DNA of 64,000 bases, taken from the NCBI RefSeq assembly GCF_029867415.1, contig NC_081185.1, positions 82,840,469 to 82,904,468 of the forward strand. The letters are read 5' to 3'. Position numbers and translations under genes: made by a program. The stretch is from Vicia villosa. Taxonomy: Eukaryota > Streptophyta > Magnoliopsida > Fabales > Fabaceae. Under the pieces are notes generated by a model. That model saw only the letters and a program-made list of their open reading frames with translations. It was not told the origin of the DNA and searched no databases. Every line of letters begins with the position of its first letter. Within the stretch, counting starts at the first letter, position 1. Shown piece after piece: positions 1 to 11,410 of this stretch.

Positions 1-950
1 GTGATCTTTATTTTCATATTCTTTTATTCCTAACCTTAGGTAGAAACCATGATAACATTAGGTAGAAATTCCCTTCATACTTAGGCTAGTTTCTTTTCCT
101 TTTCAACTTTAAAACACCTAACAACTATCCAAATTAAATCCCATAAAAAACACCAATAAAATACTAAAAAACATTAATAAAAAAGTGAAAATCATAAAAA
201 GGGAATGGAAGCTTGAATCTCCCTTGCTTTAGGGAATCATTCGAGTGCTTGGATCTCCCTTGCTTTAGGGAACCATTCGAGCGTAAGTTCCCAACGTTAA
301 AAAACACAAACCATAGAGCAACTCGAGTCTCCCTTGCTTTAGGGTGCCACTTGAACGCTCAAACTCTCTTCTCTATCTCGCCTCCGAGGCATTCTTTAAT
401 CAGACACGTTATTTCCGCTCCATTCCCAGCTTAAGACTCCAGAGGTCGAGCAGCAGAGTGCGAATGTAACTTCGTCCACTAAAAAACACAAACAAAAACT
501 AAAGAGCCGAACTACGACGCTCTGATTCCTGAAAAGGATACGTAGGCATTAGGTCGCGGGGCCTAAGCGAGCACAATTATTTATAAACCTTATTTTCCCC
601 GTGTTTCTTTTTCTTTCATTTGCATGCATTCCCTTAGTAATTAAGCTTTAGATTTATACACCCTTTAGATAGCAACAAACATAGGTGGATACCATCGAGT
701 ACGATGGGCGTGAGGGGTGCTAGCACCTTCCCCTTGCGTAACCGACTCCCGTACCCTATCTCTGGTCGAAAGACCTCGCTCTTATTCGTTTTAGGTTTTC
801 TGATATTCCTTTCCCTCTTTGGGATAAATATATTAGTGGCGACTCTGTTTCATTTTCGCGAGCGTGCGACACGCTCGATTAAGAGAACGGATTTCTGTCT
901 TTTTGTTTTATTTATTTAGGTGCTCAGCGTGTACCCGGGCCGCACCTGTG
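1..950 (+). repeat. Tat/Ogre-type LTR fragment (3' part), plus orientation
   Basis: This is the 3' part of a Ty3/gypsy Tat-lineage LTR. At 712-750 it has the palindrome GGTGCTAGCACC followed by a C-rich 'accgactccc' block, the same module seen near the 3' end of every other Ogre-type LTR here. A 'ggatacgtaggca' block (about 537-550) matches a similar block in LTR A near 8675. At 836-846 it contains 'tggcgactctg', the start of the PBS-like sequence of this group. A 17-base core, tctcccttgctttaggg, occurs three times near 219-345. The 5' part lies outside the window, and the right end meets an oppositely oriented pol fragment somewhere in 880-952. No coding function is seen. Confidence 0.65.
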
Positions 951-952
951 TT

Positions 953-3093
953 TTAGCTGTCATATTGTTTGAGCTTTTCAGTGTTCCAAGGTCGAGCGAG
1001 TTCTTCTCCTTGCAGGTTTTCCAAATAATACGCCCCATTTTCGGTCTTTGCTCGGACGCGATAGGGGCTCTCCCAGTTGGCGGCCAGTTTGCCCTCTCGG
1101 GAGTCTTTGTGGTTTCTTTTGAGTACTAGGCTGTCTACCTCGAATTCCCGTTTAATGACCTTTGCATCGTGTCGTAGGGCAATTTTTTGCTTGAGCGAGG
1201 CTTCGCGGAGTGCGGCTCCCGTCCGGATTTCTTCGACCATGTCGAGCTCTTCTCTAATTGCCTCGAGGTTGCCTTCTGTTTCGAGGGGTTCCTCGGTGCG
1301 CCTGGTGGGCACGTGTACTTCGACGAGGATCACGGCCTCTGTTCCATATGTAAGTCGGAAGGGGATCTCCCCGGTGGTGGAATGTGGGGTGGTGCGATAG
1401 GCCCAGAGGATGCTGTTTAATTCTTCGACCCATCCTTTTTTGATCTCGTCTAGTCTTCTTCTAATGCCCCTCAGGATCACTCTATTGGCGGCCTCGGCTT
1501 TCTCGTTCGTCTAGGGGTGTTCAACCGACGTGAAGTGTTGTTTGGTTCCTAATTTTGTGACGAACTCTTGAAAGCGCCCGTCGGTGAACTGGGTACCATT
1601 GTCGGTGATAATGGCCAGAGGTACGTCGAATCGGGCGAGGATGTTCCTTTTGTAGAAACGGAGCACGTTCAGGGACGTGATCTTGGCCAATGGTTCGGCT
1701 TCGATCCATTTGGTGAAGTAATCGACCGCGACTATGAGGTACTTGTTTTAATTGCTCCCGGTTACGAATGGACCGAGGAGGTCCATGCCCCACCAGGCGA
1801 ATGGCCAGGGGGACGATAGAGACTTGAGTTCGTTGGGCAGCGCGAGGTGCATGTCCCCGAAGCGTTGGCATTTGTCGCACTTTTTCACGTATTCTTTGGC
1901 ATCGTGCTGCATGGAGGGCCAATAATATCCGGCCCGGAGTGCTTTCCGAGCGAGGGATCTCCCTCCTAGGTGTTGGGAGTTGATTACTTCGTGTATTTCC
2001 CGGAGTATGTGGGGGATCGTGCCCTCGTCGATGCATTTTAGGAGGGGTATAACAAATCCTCGTCTGTAGAGTCGATTTTGATCAAGACGTAGGAGCAGGC
2101 TCTCCTCCGGACTGTGGAGGCCTCTTTGGGATCGTCGGGCAAAAGGTCGCTTGTTAAGTAGTTGTATACGGGGGTCATCCAACAGGACGCGCCCCCGATT
2201 GTGTTTACGAGCGTTAGCCCGGGCGAGGATTCGGTGCCGGTTTTGGTAGTATTTCCTGGATCATGAATTTGTTGCCCCCCTTCTTCCTCGTACTGGCTAG
2301 TTTTGACAGGACATTCGCTCGAGAATTGTGTTCTCTTGGGATATGTTTTACTGTGGCGCTTCTGAATCGAGCCAGTCTTCCACGCACGAGGGTTAAGTAT
2401 TCGTCGAGGGTCTCGTTTTTGACCTGATACTCGCCCGAGATGTGGGACGCGACAAATTAAGAGTCAGTGAATACCTCAATTTCCTCGGCTTCTAGATCGT
2501 TTGCAAGGCGCAATCCGGCGAGCAGAGCTTCGTATTCGGCCTGATTGTTGGATGTTGGGAATGAGAGGGAGAGGGATACCTCTATGAGAGTTCCCTCCCC
2601 GATTTCTAGGATAATACCTGCCCCTCTCCCGGATGAGCTTGATGCCCCGTCCACGTACAGGGTCCATTTTTGGGCATTGTTGTTTTTTGTCTTGGGGAAG
2701 GCCATTTTGGCCACAAAGTCTGCTAGGACCTGTGCTTTGAAGGCCTTTCTCCCTTCGTACTTTATGTCGAACTCTGCGAGTTCTAGCGACCAGCGGAGCA
2801 TCCTCCCAGTCATGTCTGGACGTGCTAGCAATTGTTTTATGGGTTGCTCGGTTCACACGATTATAGTGTGGGCCAGGAAGTAGTGTCCGAGTCTTCTTAC
2901 TACGGTCACTAGTGCGAGCCCGACTTTTTCGATCTGTTGGCATCTGACTTCGAGTCCTTGGAGTGCTTTGCTCGTGAAGTAAATGGGTCTCTAGCCCTCC
3001 GGGGTTTCTCGTACTAAAGTTGCACTGACGGCCTCGACGGCCACGGCGGCCACGGCGAGGTAGAGATACAAGGTCTCTCCACCTTCGGGTCAG
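953..3093 (-). pseudogene. Decayed Tat-lineage Ty3/gypsy pol: RNase H, second RNase H, integrase
   Basis: Read from 3093 down to 953 this is the C-terminal half of a pol polyprotein. The first RNase H remnant (about 3090-2830) includes 'GLEVRCQQIEKVGLALV' and has in-frame stops. A second, archaeal-type RNase H follows (2831-2457; 'WTLYVDGASSSSGRGAGI', 'NNQAEYEALLAGL'), typical of the Tat lineage. The integrase HHCC zinc-binding region is at 2182-1790 ('GYYWPSM', 'KCDKCQRFG'). The catalytic core and C-terminal domain run to the stop at 953-955, with 'TDNGTQF' near 1590 and 'AEAAN' near 1495. A frameshift near 1745 and a stop near 1513 break the core. RT and everything upstream are missing because Ogre A begins at 3094. 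It cannot make a working protein. Confidence 0.85.
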
Positions 3094-4581
3094 TGTCATA
3101 CCCTAATTTTTGACCCCCCTGAGATGACATATCTTCAGGATTTTCATCAAGTCAAAGTAAGTACCCAGGGCAGTCTGGCATTCAATCGAGGGTGTTCAAA
3201 GACAAGAAAACTCAGGCAAAGGATCAATCAATAGAGGGATTAGTCTCTAATACAATCATAAGACTCAAAAGCCTCATTATTTCACCTATGATTGATTAGA
3301 CACCCAGTCATCTAAGTACAGAATTACTCAGGTCAACAGACTAGGGTTTGGAGCCTATCAAGGACTAAAATCAGGGATCACCTTTGGGAAACCCTAAAAA
3401 ACCCCAGGGGATCATTCAAAGACATCAATCATCTTCAAATAGCTCATATGACAAGATCCACTGGACATCACACCTCAATTCAAAGTCTACACTCATCATT
3501 GTCCTCTGGTCGACAATTAGGGTTTTTGACCTAATTCACCAAGATAGTTGACTTTTAATCAGGGCATGGATCTAAAACTCAAGACATGATTCAAGAATCT
3601 CTACTACCTCAATATAATCTATTTACATCATTCATTTGAGGAGAAGATCTTGATTCTACACAAAAGTCCAAATCTCACCATATCTGGAAAAAAGTCAACT
3701 GTATGGGATCACCATTGACTTTTAAGATTTTTTGGTCAAACCATGACTTTCAAGGATCAATATCATCAATATATGGATATTAAAGTCATTTGACCAAAGA
3801 AATTCATCAAGGAGCAAAAAGTCGGGAATTAGGGTTTTTGAGGGCACTGTGAGAACTCAAAAAATCACCTACACAACTCAAAAAACTTCCAACATGAAAG
3901 TTGTAGATCTTGCAAAATAAAACAACATCTTACAAAGGAACTTTTTTCAAAAGATCAATCATTTAAGAGTTTTGGAAATTTTGGAGTTTTAGGCCATAAA
4001 CACTTTGGCCTCATTTTTCACAAATTTGCCAAAGGATTCTGAAGAAACTCCAAACTAATGATTTGAAGTAGATGTTTAGGGCTTTCCAAATTGTGTTCAA
4101 CCTTCTCCAAATTCATTTTGAGCTAAGAGTTATGCTTGTTCAAAGTTGGCCTCATGAAGTGAAATTATAGGTCATGCATCATTTTGGAACTTTGAAATTT
4201 TGTGCACATGACCTCAATTATGGATGCTACACGACCCATAACACATCTGAAAACATGCCATGCATTCATTTTCACCATACCATAAGGATTGAAGAAGATT
4301 CTAAAAACAAGAACATGTGATTATGTAATGATTACATTTGTGAATTTATGGCAAATTGATGAATCACCCAAGGAATCTTCTCACCAACCAATTAGAGCTC
4401 ATTTCTGGCTCAGAATTGTCCCCTAAGATCAAGCAAAATCGAGGGCTAGGGGATTGATCAAATGGAATCAAAATTCTCATCATTGCATAAGAGATATTTG
4501 CAAACTTCCTTCATGCTTAAGAAACCAAACTTCTTTCATTAAGCAAGCTCACTCTTCTGCAACTATACTGAACCAATTGCC

Positions 4582-4589
4582 TATAAATA
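4582..4589 (+). promoter_or_regulatory. Ogre A LTR TATA box
   Basis: TATAAATA lies in the context 'cctataaatagagg', a classic plant core promoter. Transcription would be expected to start roughly 25-35 bases downstream, in the A/C-rich stretch before 4620. No other TATA of this quality was noticed in LTR A. Confidence 0.6.
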
Positions 4590-5536
4590 GAGGCCTCATT
4601 CTCATTCAAAAAACACACCAAAGCAACAGAATTCTTGCTTTCTCTTTTCTTTCTTCATACTTAGTTTTTTCAAAGGTCCTTTGGCAAGAAGACTCGGATT
4701 CTTCAAACCAAAGCTCTCTCTTTGAAAATAAGTATTCAAACACATTGAGGGAGGCATTTAGAGGTGATCCAAACCTCTGGAACACTTCTGGGCGTGGAGA
4801 ATCATCACCTCCACCTCTCATTTGGAGCACTTGCAGTTGGAGGACCATGGAGTAATTCAGGAAGTTTCAAGCCAAGCCAATCATCCAGGCACACTCCTCA
4901 GGTCATAGTGAAGCTAACCAGATGGCTGCAGCTCATCTGTAACTCCAAATTCAACAACCTCCATGTCTACTTGAAGCTTAAATCGAGGGAGGTCCATAGA
5001 GCAATTCAGAAGGATTCAAGCTCCAATAAGCATTCAGTTAGCATCATTGAGTCTCAAGGAAGCTATTGAGATCATTCATTCAAACCCAGGTGCTCTCAAT
5101 CATCCTCACGACCTCCATTTTCAGAGGTAAGTTCCTGAACTTCACTTCTTTAATTTAAGCACTCTTTGAGTTAAAGCTCGATTCTATCTTGTTTAGCATC
5201 ATCAGAGGATTGAAAACCCTCTATCATCATTCATTTATCTTTCAGTATAGCCATTTAATTTGATTTTTAAGTTTTAGGGTTCTTCACGATTTCTGGTAAA
5301 TTAGTTAGATGTAGTTAATATCAGTCTATGTTAGTTACATATTTAGAATCGTGAGTGAATTTAGAACAAGTTTCATCTTTATATCGCTGCAAATGGTTGA
5401 GAATTGAGAGAGTTCAGAAATCCAAATCGTTGGAGCTTGAGGAAGAAGATGACAATGGTGGTGGCGCGCAAATTTCAAACCTCAGGGCAGAGTTTATTTT
5501 ATATTTAATGATAGGTGTTTCATAAACGACTGAATA

Positions 5537-5766
5537 ACTTGCCCTAGTGGCCACACATGCGCTCTTAGTCTCCTCATGCCCAAAGTCTGGGGTTCGAATC
5601 CCCCTCGCCCCAGACTTTTTATTCCTTTTATTTTTTCATGATTTACACGCTTATCTGAAAATATAATGTGTTGGATGTGTATCACTATCACCATGCGCGC
5701 GCTGGCCCAGTGGTTTGGTTTTGGGTATGTGACCTAAAGGGCGTGAGTTCAAGCCTTGGTGGAGAC
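5537..5766 (+). repeat. Two tRNA-like modules inside Ogre A LTR
   Basis: Module 1 (5537-5612) has an A-box-like 'cttgccctagtgg' (5538-5550) and a near-canonical B box 'ggttcgaatcc' (5591-5601) within a T-arm-like stem. Module 2 (5700-5766) has 'ctggcccagtgg' (5702-5713) and 'tgagttcaagcc' (5744-5755). The A-to-B spacing of about 40-50 bases suits RNA polymerase III promoters. Neither folds into a full cloverleaf with a paired acceptor stem, so they look like tRNA-derived (SINE-head-like) sequence and not tRNA genes. Confidence 0.55.
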
Positions 5767-6339
5767 ATTCCTAATTTTTTATCACTTGTCACACCTATTT
5801 TCTTCACAACTTCACACAATTAATTCACCTATCAAATTAAATCATTTTCACTTCATTTTCCATACACCTATTATTTAATATATCTATTTTTGTGAATAGT
5901 CAAAAAATCATAAAAATATTATTTATTTCATGTATTTTAATTAGGTTTAAAGTAGTATGTTTTTAAGTGTTTTCTTAAATACTTTAAATATATATTGTCA
6001 CTTTATTTTAACCTAATCATTTTGTAAATAATTTTATGATAAAACCCTAATTGTTTAGGTCTTAATTAGGTAAAAGATCTTTATTTTTACCTTAATTAAG
6101 TTGACTTTTGTCAATTTTCAAAACTGTTTTCAATCTCCGAACAAATCAAATGATTAAGGTTCTTAAACAACAGAACCTTATATCATTTACAAATCATTTT
6201 CAAATTGCTCTCATAACCAGTACTGTAAAGTACTGGGCCTCTAATAGAGTGTAAGTCCCAAAAACCTTCTCTTCTTAGCTTGTTTTCAAAACTGTATTTT
6301 CAAAATCTTCTTTCTGTTTTCAAAACATTCTTCTGGTAT

Positions 6340-8620
6340 TTGAAGGGCATTATTCCCGGTGAAAATCTTCAGATACCTATGTGACCTTTGTCCATCTTCA
6401 CTTCTTCTGTTTTCAAAAACCATTAACTGTTTATCATATATATTCAACTGTTATCAACAAAACAACAAAAATACTGTTGAGGCTCTGTACATACTTCTTC
6501 AAAGGCCTCCACTCCATCCAGGTTAGGCTTTACAAGCTTTCAATTTACAGTCTTTATTTAAATTACTGTCAAATATAAACTGTGCATATATTAGTTTAGA
6601 ACTACGTTTGAGTATAAACCTTAGGACAGTTAACCTATATATATATATATATATATTATAGGAATATGACCTAGGATTGAGAATGTCTTCCCGGTGAAGG
6701 CTCTTTCCTAATTAGAGATCTGTAGTTCAAACCCCCAAGATGAATTATTCCCGGTGAAACATCTTGGTAAAAACCTTAGAATCCAAAAATAATAGGACAC
6801 ATCCACCCAAAGAGGAATTATTCCCGGTGAAACCTCTTACCCATTTGCTTAGAGCCAAAATAAGTTCAAAACTACATAGCTTTCTCTTGTGCTATAACAA
6901 GGATCCTCGATTAGCCTCCTCTTGGGCTTTGTACAAGGACCCGCAGGCTTCTTAAAAGCATTTCCAGCTTCCTCTTGAGCTTGTATGCAAGGACCCATCA
7001 GGTTTCTTATAAACATAGGAACAGGTCTTTAGTCACCTTTTAGCCTACCCTGGTGAGTTTTCTTCCAATTTAAACCATACTTTAAACAAGCTAAGTTTGT
7101 CTCAATTTTGCATTGAGTACACCTTTTGGAATGAGAGACATGGACAGTCTCTGTCACCCTTATCTCTATCAATCTTCCTTAGCAGAGTCTAGGATCCATG
7201 TTTACTTCTCCTCAGCATGTGTCAGCCTTCATCTTGGGCTTTAAACAAGAAGTCTCCACTAGATAATCTTTCTGCCAATCCTTTCATCCTTTAATAATTA
7301 ATGGAGTGCTACCCAAATCAATTATCATTTTAACAAAAATCCCTGGAAAGGGTTAGCCTCCAAACTAATCAACCATTTCAATAAATTCCCTGGAAAGGGT
7401 TAGCCTCCAAAGTCAATTAATAAAAATGTCAAAAAATAAAGATTCATTTCTCTTAGGAGATAATTTCCCCAAAAGAGTCAAAACCCCTGGAAAGGGTCAG
7501 CCTCCAAAAACATGATAAAGTCAGTCTTTTAACAGACGAATTCACCAGCTGAGTCAAAATCCCTGGAAAGGGTTAGCTTCCAAAGAAAAACAGTCTTTCA
7601 ATAAATAAAATCTCCTTAGTAGAGTCAAAACCAACAAAAATAGTTAGCCTCAACCTTGGGCTTCATACAAGGCACCCAAACAATAAAACTTCCCTGTCAA
7701 GAGTCAGCCTCAACCTTGGGCATTGTACAAGGCAGATAATAGAGTCTCCCCAGTGAGTTCTTCATCATTCAGTAGCCACAGCCTTGGGCTTTGTACAAGG
7801 CAGATAAACCATATTTTCATGTGTCAAAGATTCCTAACACCTAGGATTTTTTCCCCATAGAGTCATCCATACTCAGTTTATTTAAGAGTCTGCCACAACC
7901 TTGGGCTTTGTACAAGGCAGAAAATAATGTTTTCCCTAGCTAGAGTCAGCCACAACCTTGGGCTTTGTACAAGGCACATAAAATAGAGTCATTCATTCAA
8001 TTATCCTCAGCAGTCAGCCACAACCTTGGGCTTTGTACAAGGCACACAAATAGAGTCTCCCTAAGTAGAGTCAGCCTCAATTCTGGGCTTTGTACAGAAC
8101 ACCTAAAAAACCCTGTAATTAATCCTCAGTGGAGTCATCTCCCAGAGTCAAATATATTAATTAATCAATCAAAAAGCCTCAAGCTTGGGCCTCATACAAG
8201 CCAGCTAAAGTCAAATCTTTTATACAGTAGATAGACATAGCTTATCTCTATAGAGAGATATTTTTACTACTCTACCACATTCAAACAAACAAACATTTCA
8301 ATTTCAATTTTAATCAAGTCTCCCATTTAGGATTTTGAAAGGCATGAGCTGGCAGTAAAACCCAGACATGTGGTAACTTTCCCTAATTTGGATGAGCATC
8401 TTTCTTTCATTTAAGAGGCATTTGACTGGTATACTTGCACATACACAAGTAAGGTCCCCCTCTTGAATGAAATGAATTCAGTTATTCTGTCACTCCTTTA
8501 AATGTTTGTGGTAGAATAGTAGAAATACCTCTCTGTAAAGATGATTTCATGTCTCTTTACTTTAAACAGAGATTTAATTCAAAGCTTCAACCTTGAGCTT
8601 CAAGCAAGGCACCAAAAATA
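6340..8620 (+). repeat. Arrays of short hairpin repeats in Ogre A R-U5
   Basis: Three families are interspersed. One is 'attcccggtgaaa' (near 6350, 6690, 6740 and 6820). The second is 'ccctggaaagggttagcctcc' (near 7340, 7390, 7490 and 7560), where CCCT/AGGG can pair around GGAA. The third has about twelve copies of a roughly 28-base unit with core 'ccttgggctttgtacaagg' (for example near 7655, 7710, 7780, 7895, 7950, 8020), where CCTTG and CAAGG can pair. Copies are separated by unrelated sequence of varied length, so this is a dispersed array. It lies downstream of the TATA box and would be in the RNA. Confidence 0.7.
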
Positions 8621-9160
8621 AGTAATTTCCCTAGTTAGTTCCCCAAACTACATTAAGCTCTGACTTCCACTAGGGATATGTAGGCATGAGGTTCACAAGG
8701 AATCTCAGCGAGCTAATAAAATACCAAAAATAGTCAGTCTGTCTATATGTCTGTCTTTCTTTAAATCAATTCAATTCCTTCTCCTAACACAAAGGAGAAA
8801 CTTTCCCAATCATTAGCAGCAAACACAATCACAATGACACAGAGAAGGTTCCTGTAGAGTACTACAGATATGTAGGGTGTTTAAACACTTCCCTATGTAT
8901 AACCGACCCCCCGGACTCCAGAATTTCTAGTCTAGGTGAAATCCCCACACTTAGCAAACTCCTAGGGTTTAGTTGAGATCTTTTTTTCCCTTTCCTACTC
9001 ATAGGACCAATAAGAAAGTTCGTGTGATATCGTAGGAAGAACTGAAACAAAATTCATCCCACCACGGGCGCATTCTCCTTCCAAATTTCGCGTGAAGGGT
9101 CTAGCGTGCCGTCCTCCCAAGTGAAACGGGGAGGTAAAAAAAACGACACCACAGTAAAAA

Positions 9161-9178
9161 TGGCGACTCTGCTGGGGA
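9161..9178 (+). promoter_or_regulatory. Ogre A primer-binding site
   Basis: TGGCGACTCTGCTGGGGA begins seven bases after the LTR end. It starts with TGG, as expected for pairing with a tRNA CCA end. Element B has nearly the same sequence in the same place. Ogre elements are reported to use a tRNA-Arg primer; the match to that tRNA is from general knowledge and was not tested here. Confidence 0.75.
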
Positions 9179-9973
9179 TATAAGTGTTAAAAACCTTGGT
9201 TTTTCATCCAAACCAATGGTTGACCTGTTGCTGGTCCAGCCCCAATGAGGAATTAGGGATGCCAAATTCCCCCTCAAACAAGAGAGGTCCTGCCTAACCT
9301 CTGTGTCATATCAGGTGATTGTTGCATATATATTTGTTTACTTTGTTTATTCTGTATCGGGAAAGGGCTTGATTCCCCCTTGTGGTGAGAAATCCTATAC
9401 CCGGATTTGAGTGCAACATAAGATAGGATGGAGGATGTCTTCCCGGTGAAGGCCCTCTAATCTTGGTTTCCAAGTCTACTCTTGGGATTTGCCTGGCTGG
9501 TTGTGATTAACTGCGCCACTGCATTCCGAGACTGATTTGTACCAGGAGGACCTAGAAACACGTTAACCCCACATAAAGCCTTTTTTTAGGACGTAGAGCG
9601 ATGATTACGGAAGTAATTGTCACGCAGATACTACACTCAGAGAAAACTCTCTTATAGATACCAATCAATGTATCTTTAAGGTTGAGCAAAAACTCTGAGA
9701 CCCCTAGAACCCGTTCTACAGGTACAAAAATCCTTAACCTTAGTTTACCATTGGGGCGGAGTTTGCGTTTTGACTTCATGACCACTATACCCTTCAACGC
9801 CATGTTTGTTTAAAACTCTTGTGTGTGCATTCATGCATTCATGCATCATTCATTAATAAACAACTAAAAACAAAAAGAGTCTTTTTCGAGTCGTTTTTCA
9901 AGGAAACTAAATAACGAACGTTTTGAACTTCATAGAAAGAGAGAAACGGAGAAAGGACTTAAGGATCTATATT
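9179..9973 (+). other. Ogre A leader between PBS and ORF1
   Basis: This is about 0.8 kb of untranslated leader. It contains further copies of the LTR motif 'cttcccggtgaagg' (near 9440). No convincing coding frame was found in it. Confidence 0.6.
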
Positions 9974-11410
9974 ATGGATTACGGAAGAAAGAGAGCTAGG
10001 AAATACACCTTCAAGATTCCCCAGGTCGAGGAACTGGGAAAGCTCGGAAAACTGGTGGTCAACCCCCAGGCTTTCAAGGAGAAGTATGGAAAACTTCTGC
10101 CTTTGCTCAATACCAACATTGTGGATGGGATCCTTCCCACCTTGGTACAGTTTTACGATCCAACGTATCACTGCTTCACCTTTCCAGATTATCAGCTCAT
10201 GCCTACGTTAGAGGAGTACCCTCGTCTGATTGGAATACCCGTGTACGCGCAAGATCCGTACTCCGGTTTGGAAAAGAATCCTGACGACATTATCATTGCT
10301 GCAACTACTCCTTTGAACGTAGTCGACATCAGAACTCATATGGTGAGTAGAGGAGGAATTCAAGGATTGCCATCCAAATTCCTGTTTGATCAAGCTCGGT
10401 ACTTCGTCAGCATCCAAGATATGAGCGCTTTTGAGGAAATCTTGGCTTTGCTTATCTACGGATTGTTTTTGTTCCCTAACATTAACGATTTCGTTGACAT
10501 CAACGCAATTAAGATCTTCTTAATTGGAAATCCAGTTCCAACCTTGCTTGCGGATGCTTATCACTCTGTGCATTCAAGAAACCTGCAGCGAGGAGGATTA
10601 ATCACATGCTGCGTACCGTTGTTATACGAATGGTTCGTTTCGCACCTACCAAAGTCTAGCACTTTCTGGAATATGAGGGATGGCCTTTACTGGTCACAGA
10701 AAATCATATCTCTCACTCATACGGACATTGAGTGGTGTAGTCCTGACAACGACGAAACCAAGATCATCTTCAGTTGCGGAAGTTTTCCCAACATACCCCT
10801 TATCGGAACTAAGGGAGGAATTAGTTACAATCCAGCTTTAGCCCGTCGTCAATACGGCTATCCCATGAAAAATATACCAAGTAACATCCAATTGGAGGGT
10901 CTGTTCTTCAAGAACATGGACGATCATGGCAACATGCTGAAGAAGGAAATTGTCCAAGCCTGGCGTCTTGTTCACACAAAAGGGAGAAGATTGTTAGGAA
11001 AACATCTTTGCATCTCCCTGGATCCTTACCTTCAATGGGTACGCGTCAGAGCATTCAAGCTCAGGATGCCATATCAACATCAAGAACCTATTCCCCTAAG
11101 GGAACCAATTTACCTTTTCTCCACCGATGTTGAAAAACTGCAAGCGGCATTAAACAAGGTATGCCAAGAAAGGAATGCTTGGAGGAACAAGTATCGAATT
11201 GTCAACACGGAAAATGTTGAGATTCAAAACATCCTAAGAAGGAAGGATGAGTTACTTGAAGTACTCGATCGACAAGTGACACAAACGTCACTTTCTCATC
11301 ATATCCCTCCTGCTTCCTGGATCATCGATCAGCTCACGTCAGAGAACGCTCAGCTCAAGAAACAGAAGAAGATGTTAGAACGTGAAGTCGGCTCTTCATC
11401 AAAGTTTTAG
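9974..11410 (+). CDS. Ogre A ORF1 protein, function unknown
   Basis: This 478-residue protein is encoded upstream of gag, as in other Ogre elements. I chose the ATG at 9974 because the ORF1 of element B starts at an equivalent point; an upstream in-frame ATG at 9923 would add 17 residues. The best conserved block, shared with B, is 'HCFTFPDYQLMPTLEEY' at about residues 66-82, followed by a 'G-PV' motif and, further on, 'FEE-(L/M)ALLIYGL-LFPN'. This pattern resembles the plant mobile domain family, which is an inference from the motif layout. The C-terminal 100 residues (about 385-478) are charged and heptad-like, suggesting a coiled coil. The frame is intact over its full length although other parts of the element are broken. 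Confidence 0.75.
   Translation: MDYGRKRARKYTFKIPQVEELGKLGKLVVNPQAFKEKYGKLLPLLNTNIVDGILPTLVQFYDPTYHCFTFPDYQLMPTLEEYPRLIGIPVYAQDPYSGLEKNPDDIIIAATTPLNVVDIRTHMVSRGGIQGLPSKFLFDQARYFVSIQDMSAFEEILALLIYGLFLFPNINDFVDINAIKIFLIGNPVPTLLADAYHSVHSRNLQRGGLITCCVPLLYEWFVSHLPKSSTFWNMRDGLYWSQKIISLTHTDIEWCSPDNDETKIIFSCGSFPNIPLIGTKGGISYNPALARRQYGYPMKNIPSNIQLEGLFFKNMDDHGNMLKKEIVQAWRLVHTKGRRLLGKHLCISLDPYLQWVRVRAFKLRMPYQHQEPIPLREPIYLFSTDVEKLQAALNKVCQERNAWRNKYRIVNTENVEIQNILRRKDELLEVLDRQVTQTSLSHHIPPASWIIDQLTSENAQLKKQKKMLEREVGSSSKF

Larger units (their letters stand above)
3094..9153 (+). repeat. Ogre A 5' LTR (about 6.06 kb)
   Basis: The LTR opens with TGTCATACCCTAATTTTTGA, very close to the start of the Ogre-type LTRs B (TGTTATACCCC) and F (TGTCATACCCC), and closes with CACA seven bases before the PBS. 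A TATA box at 4582-4589 suggests that U3 is about 1.5 kb and that about 4.5 kb is transcribed R-U5. The transcribed part holds two tRNA-like modules (5537-5766), three families of short hairpin repeats (6340-8600) and the conserved palindrome GTGTTTAAACAC at 8877-8888. Exact ends are inferred from TG..CA and the PBS distance, since the partner LTR is not visible. Confidence 0.82.

Noticed and set aside
5537..5612. Possible tRNA gene
   Set aside because: A and B boxes are present, but there is no paired acceptor stem and no convincing anticodon arm; kept as a tRNA-like module.
7640..8240. CRISPR-like array of repeats
   Set aside because: Repeat units are degenerate, spacing is irregular, and the sequence sits in a plant LTR.
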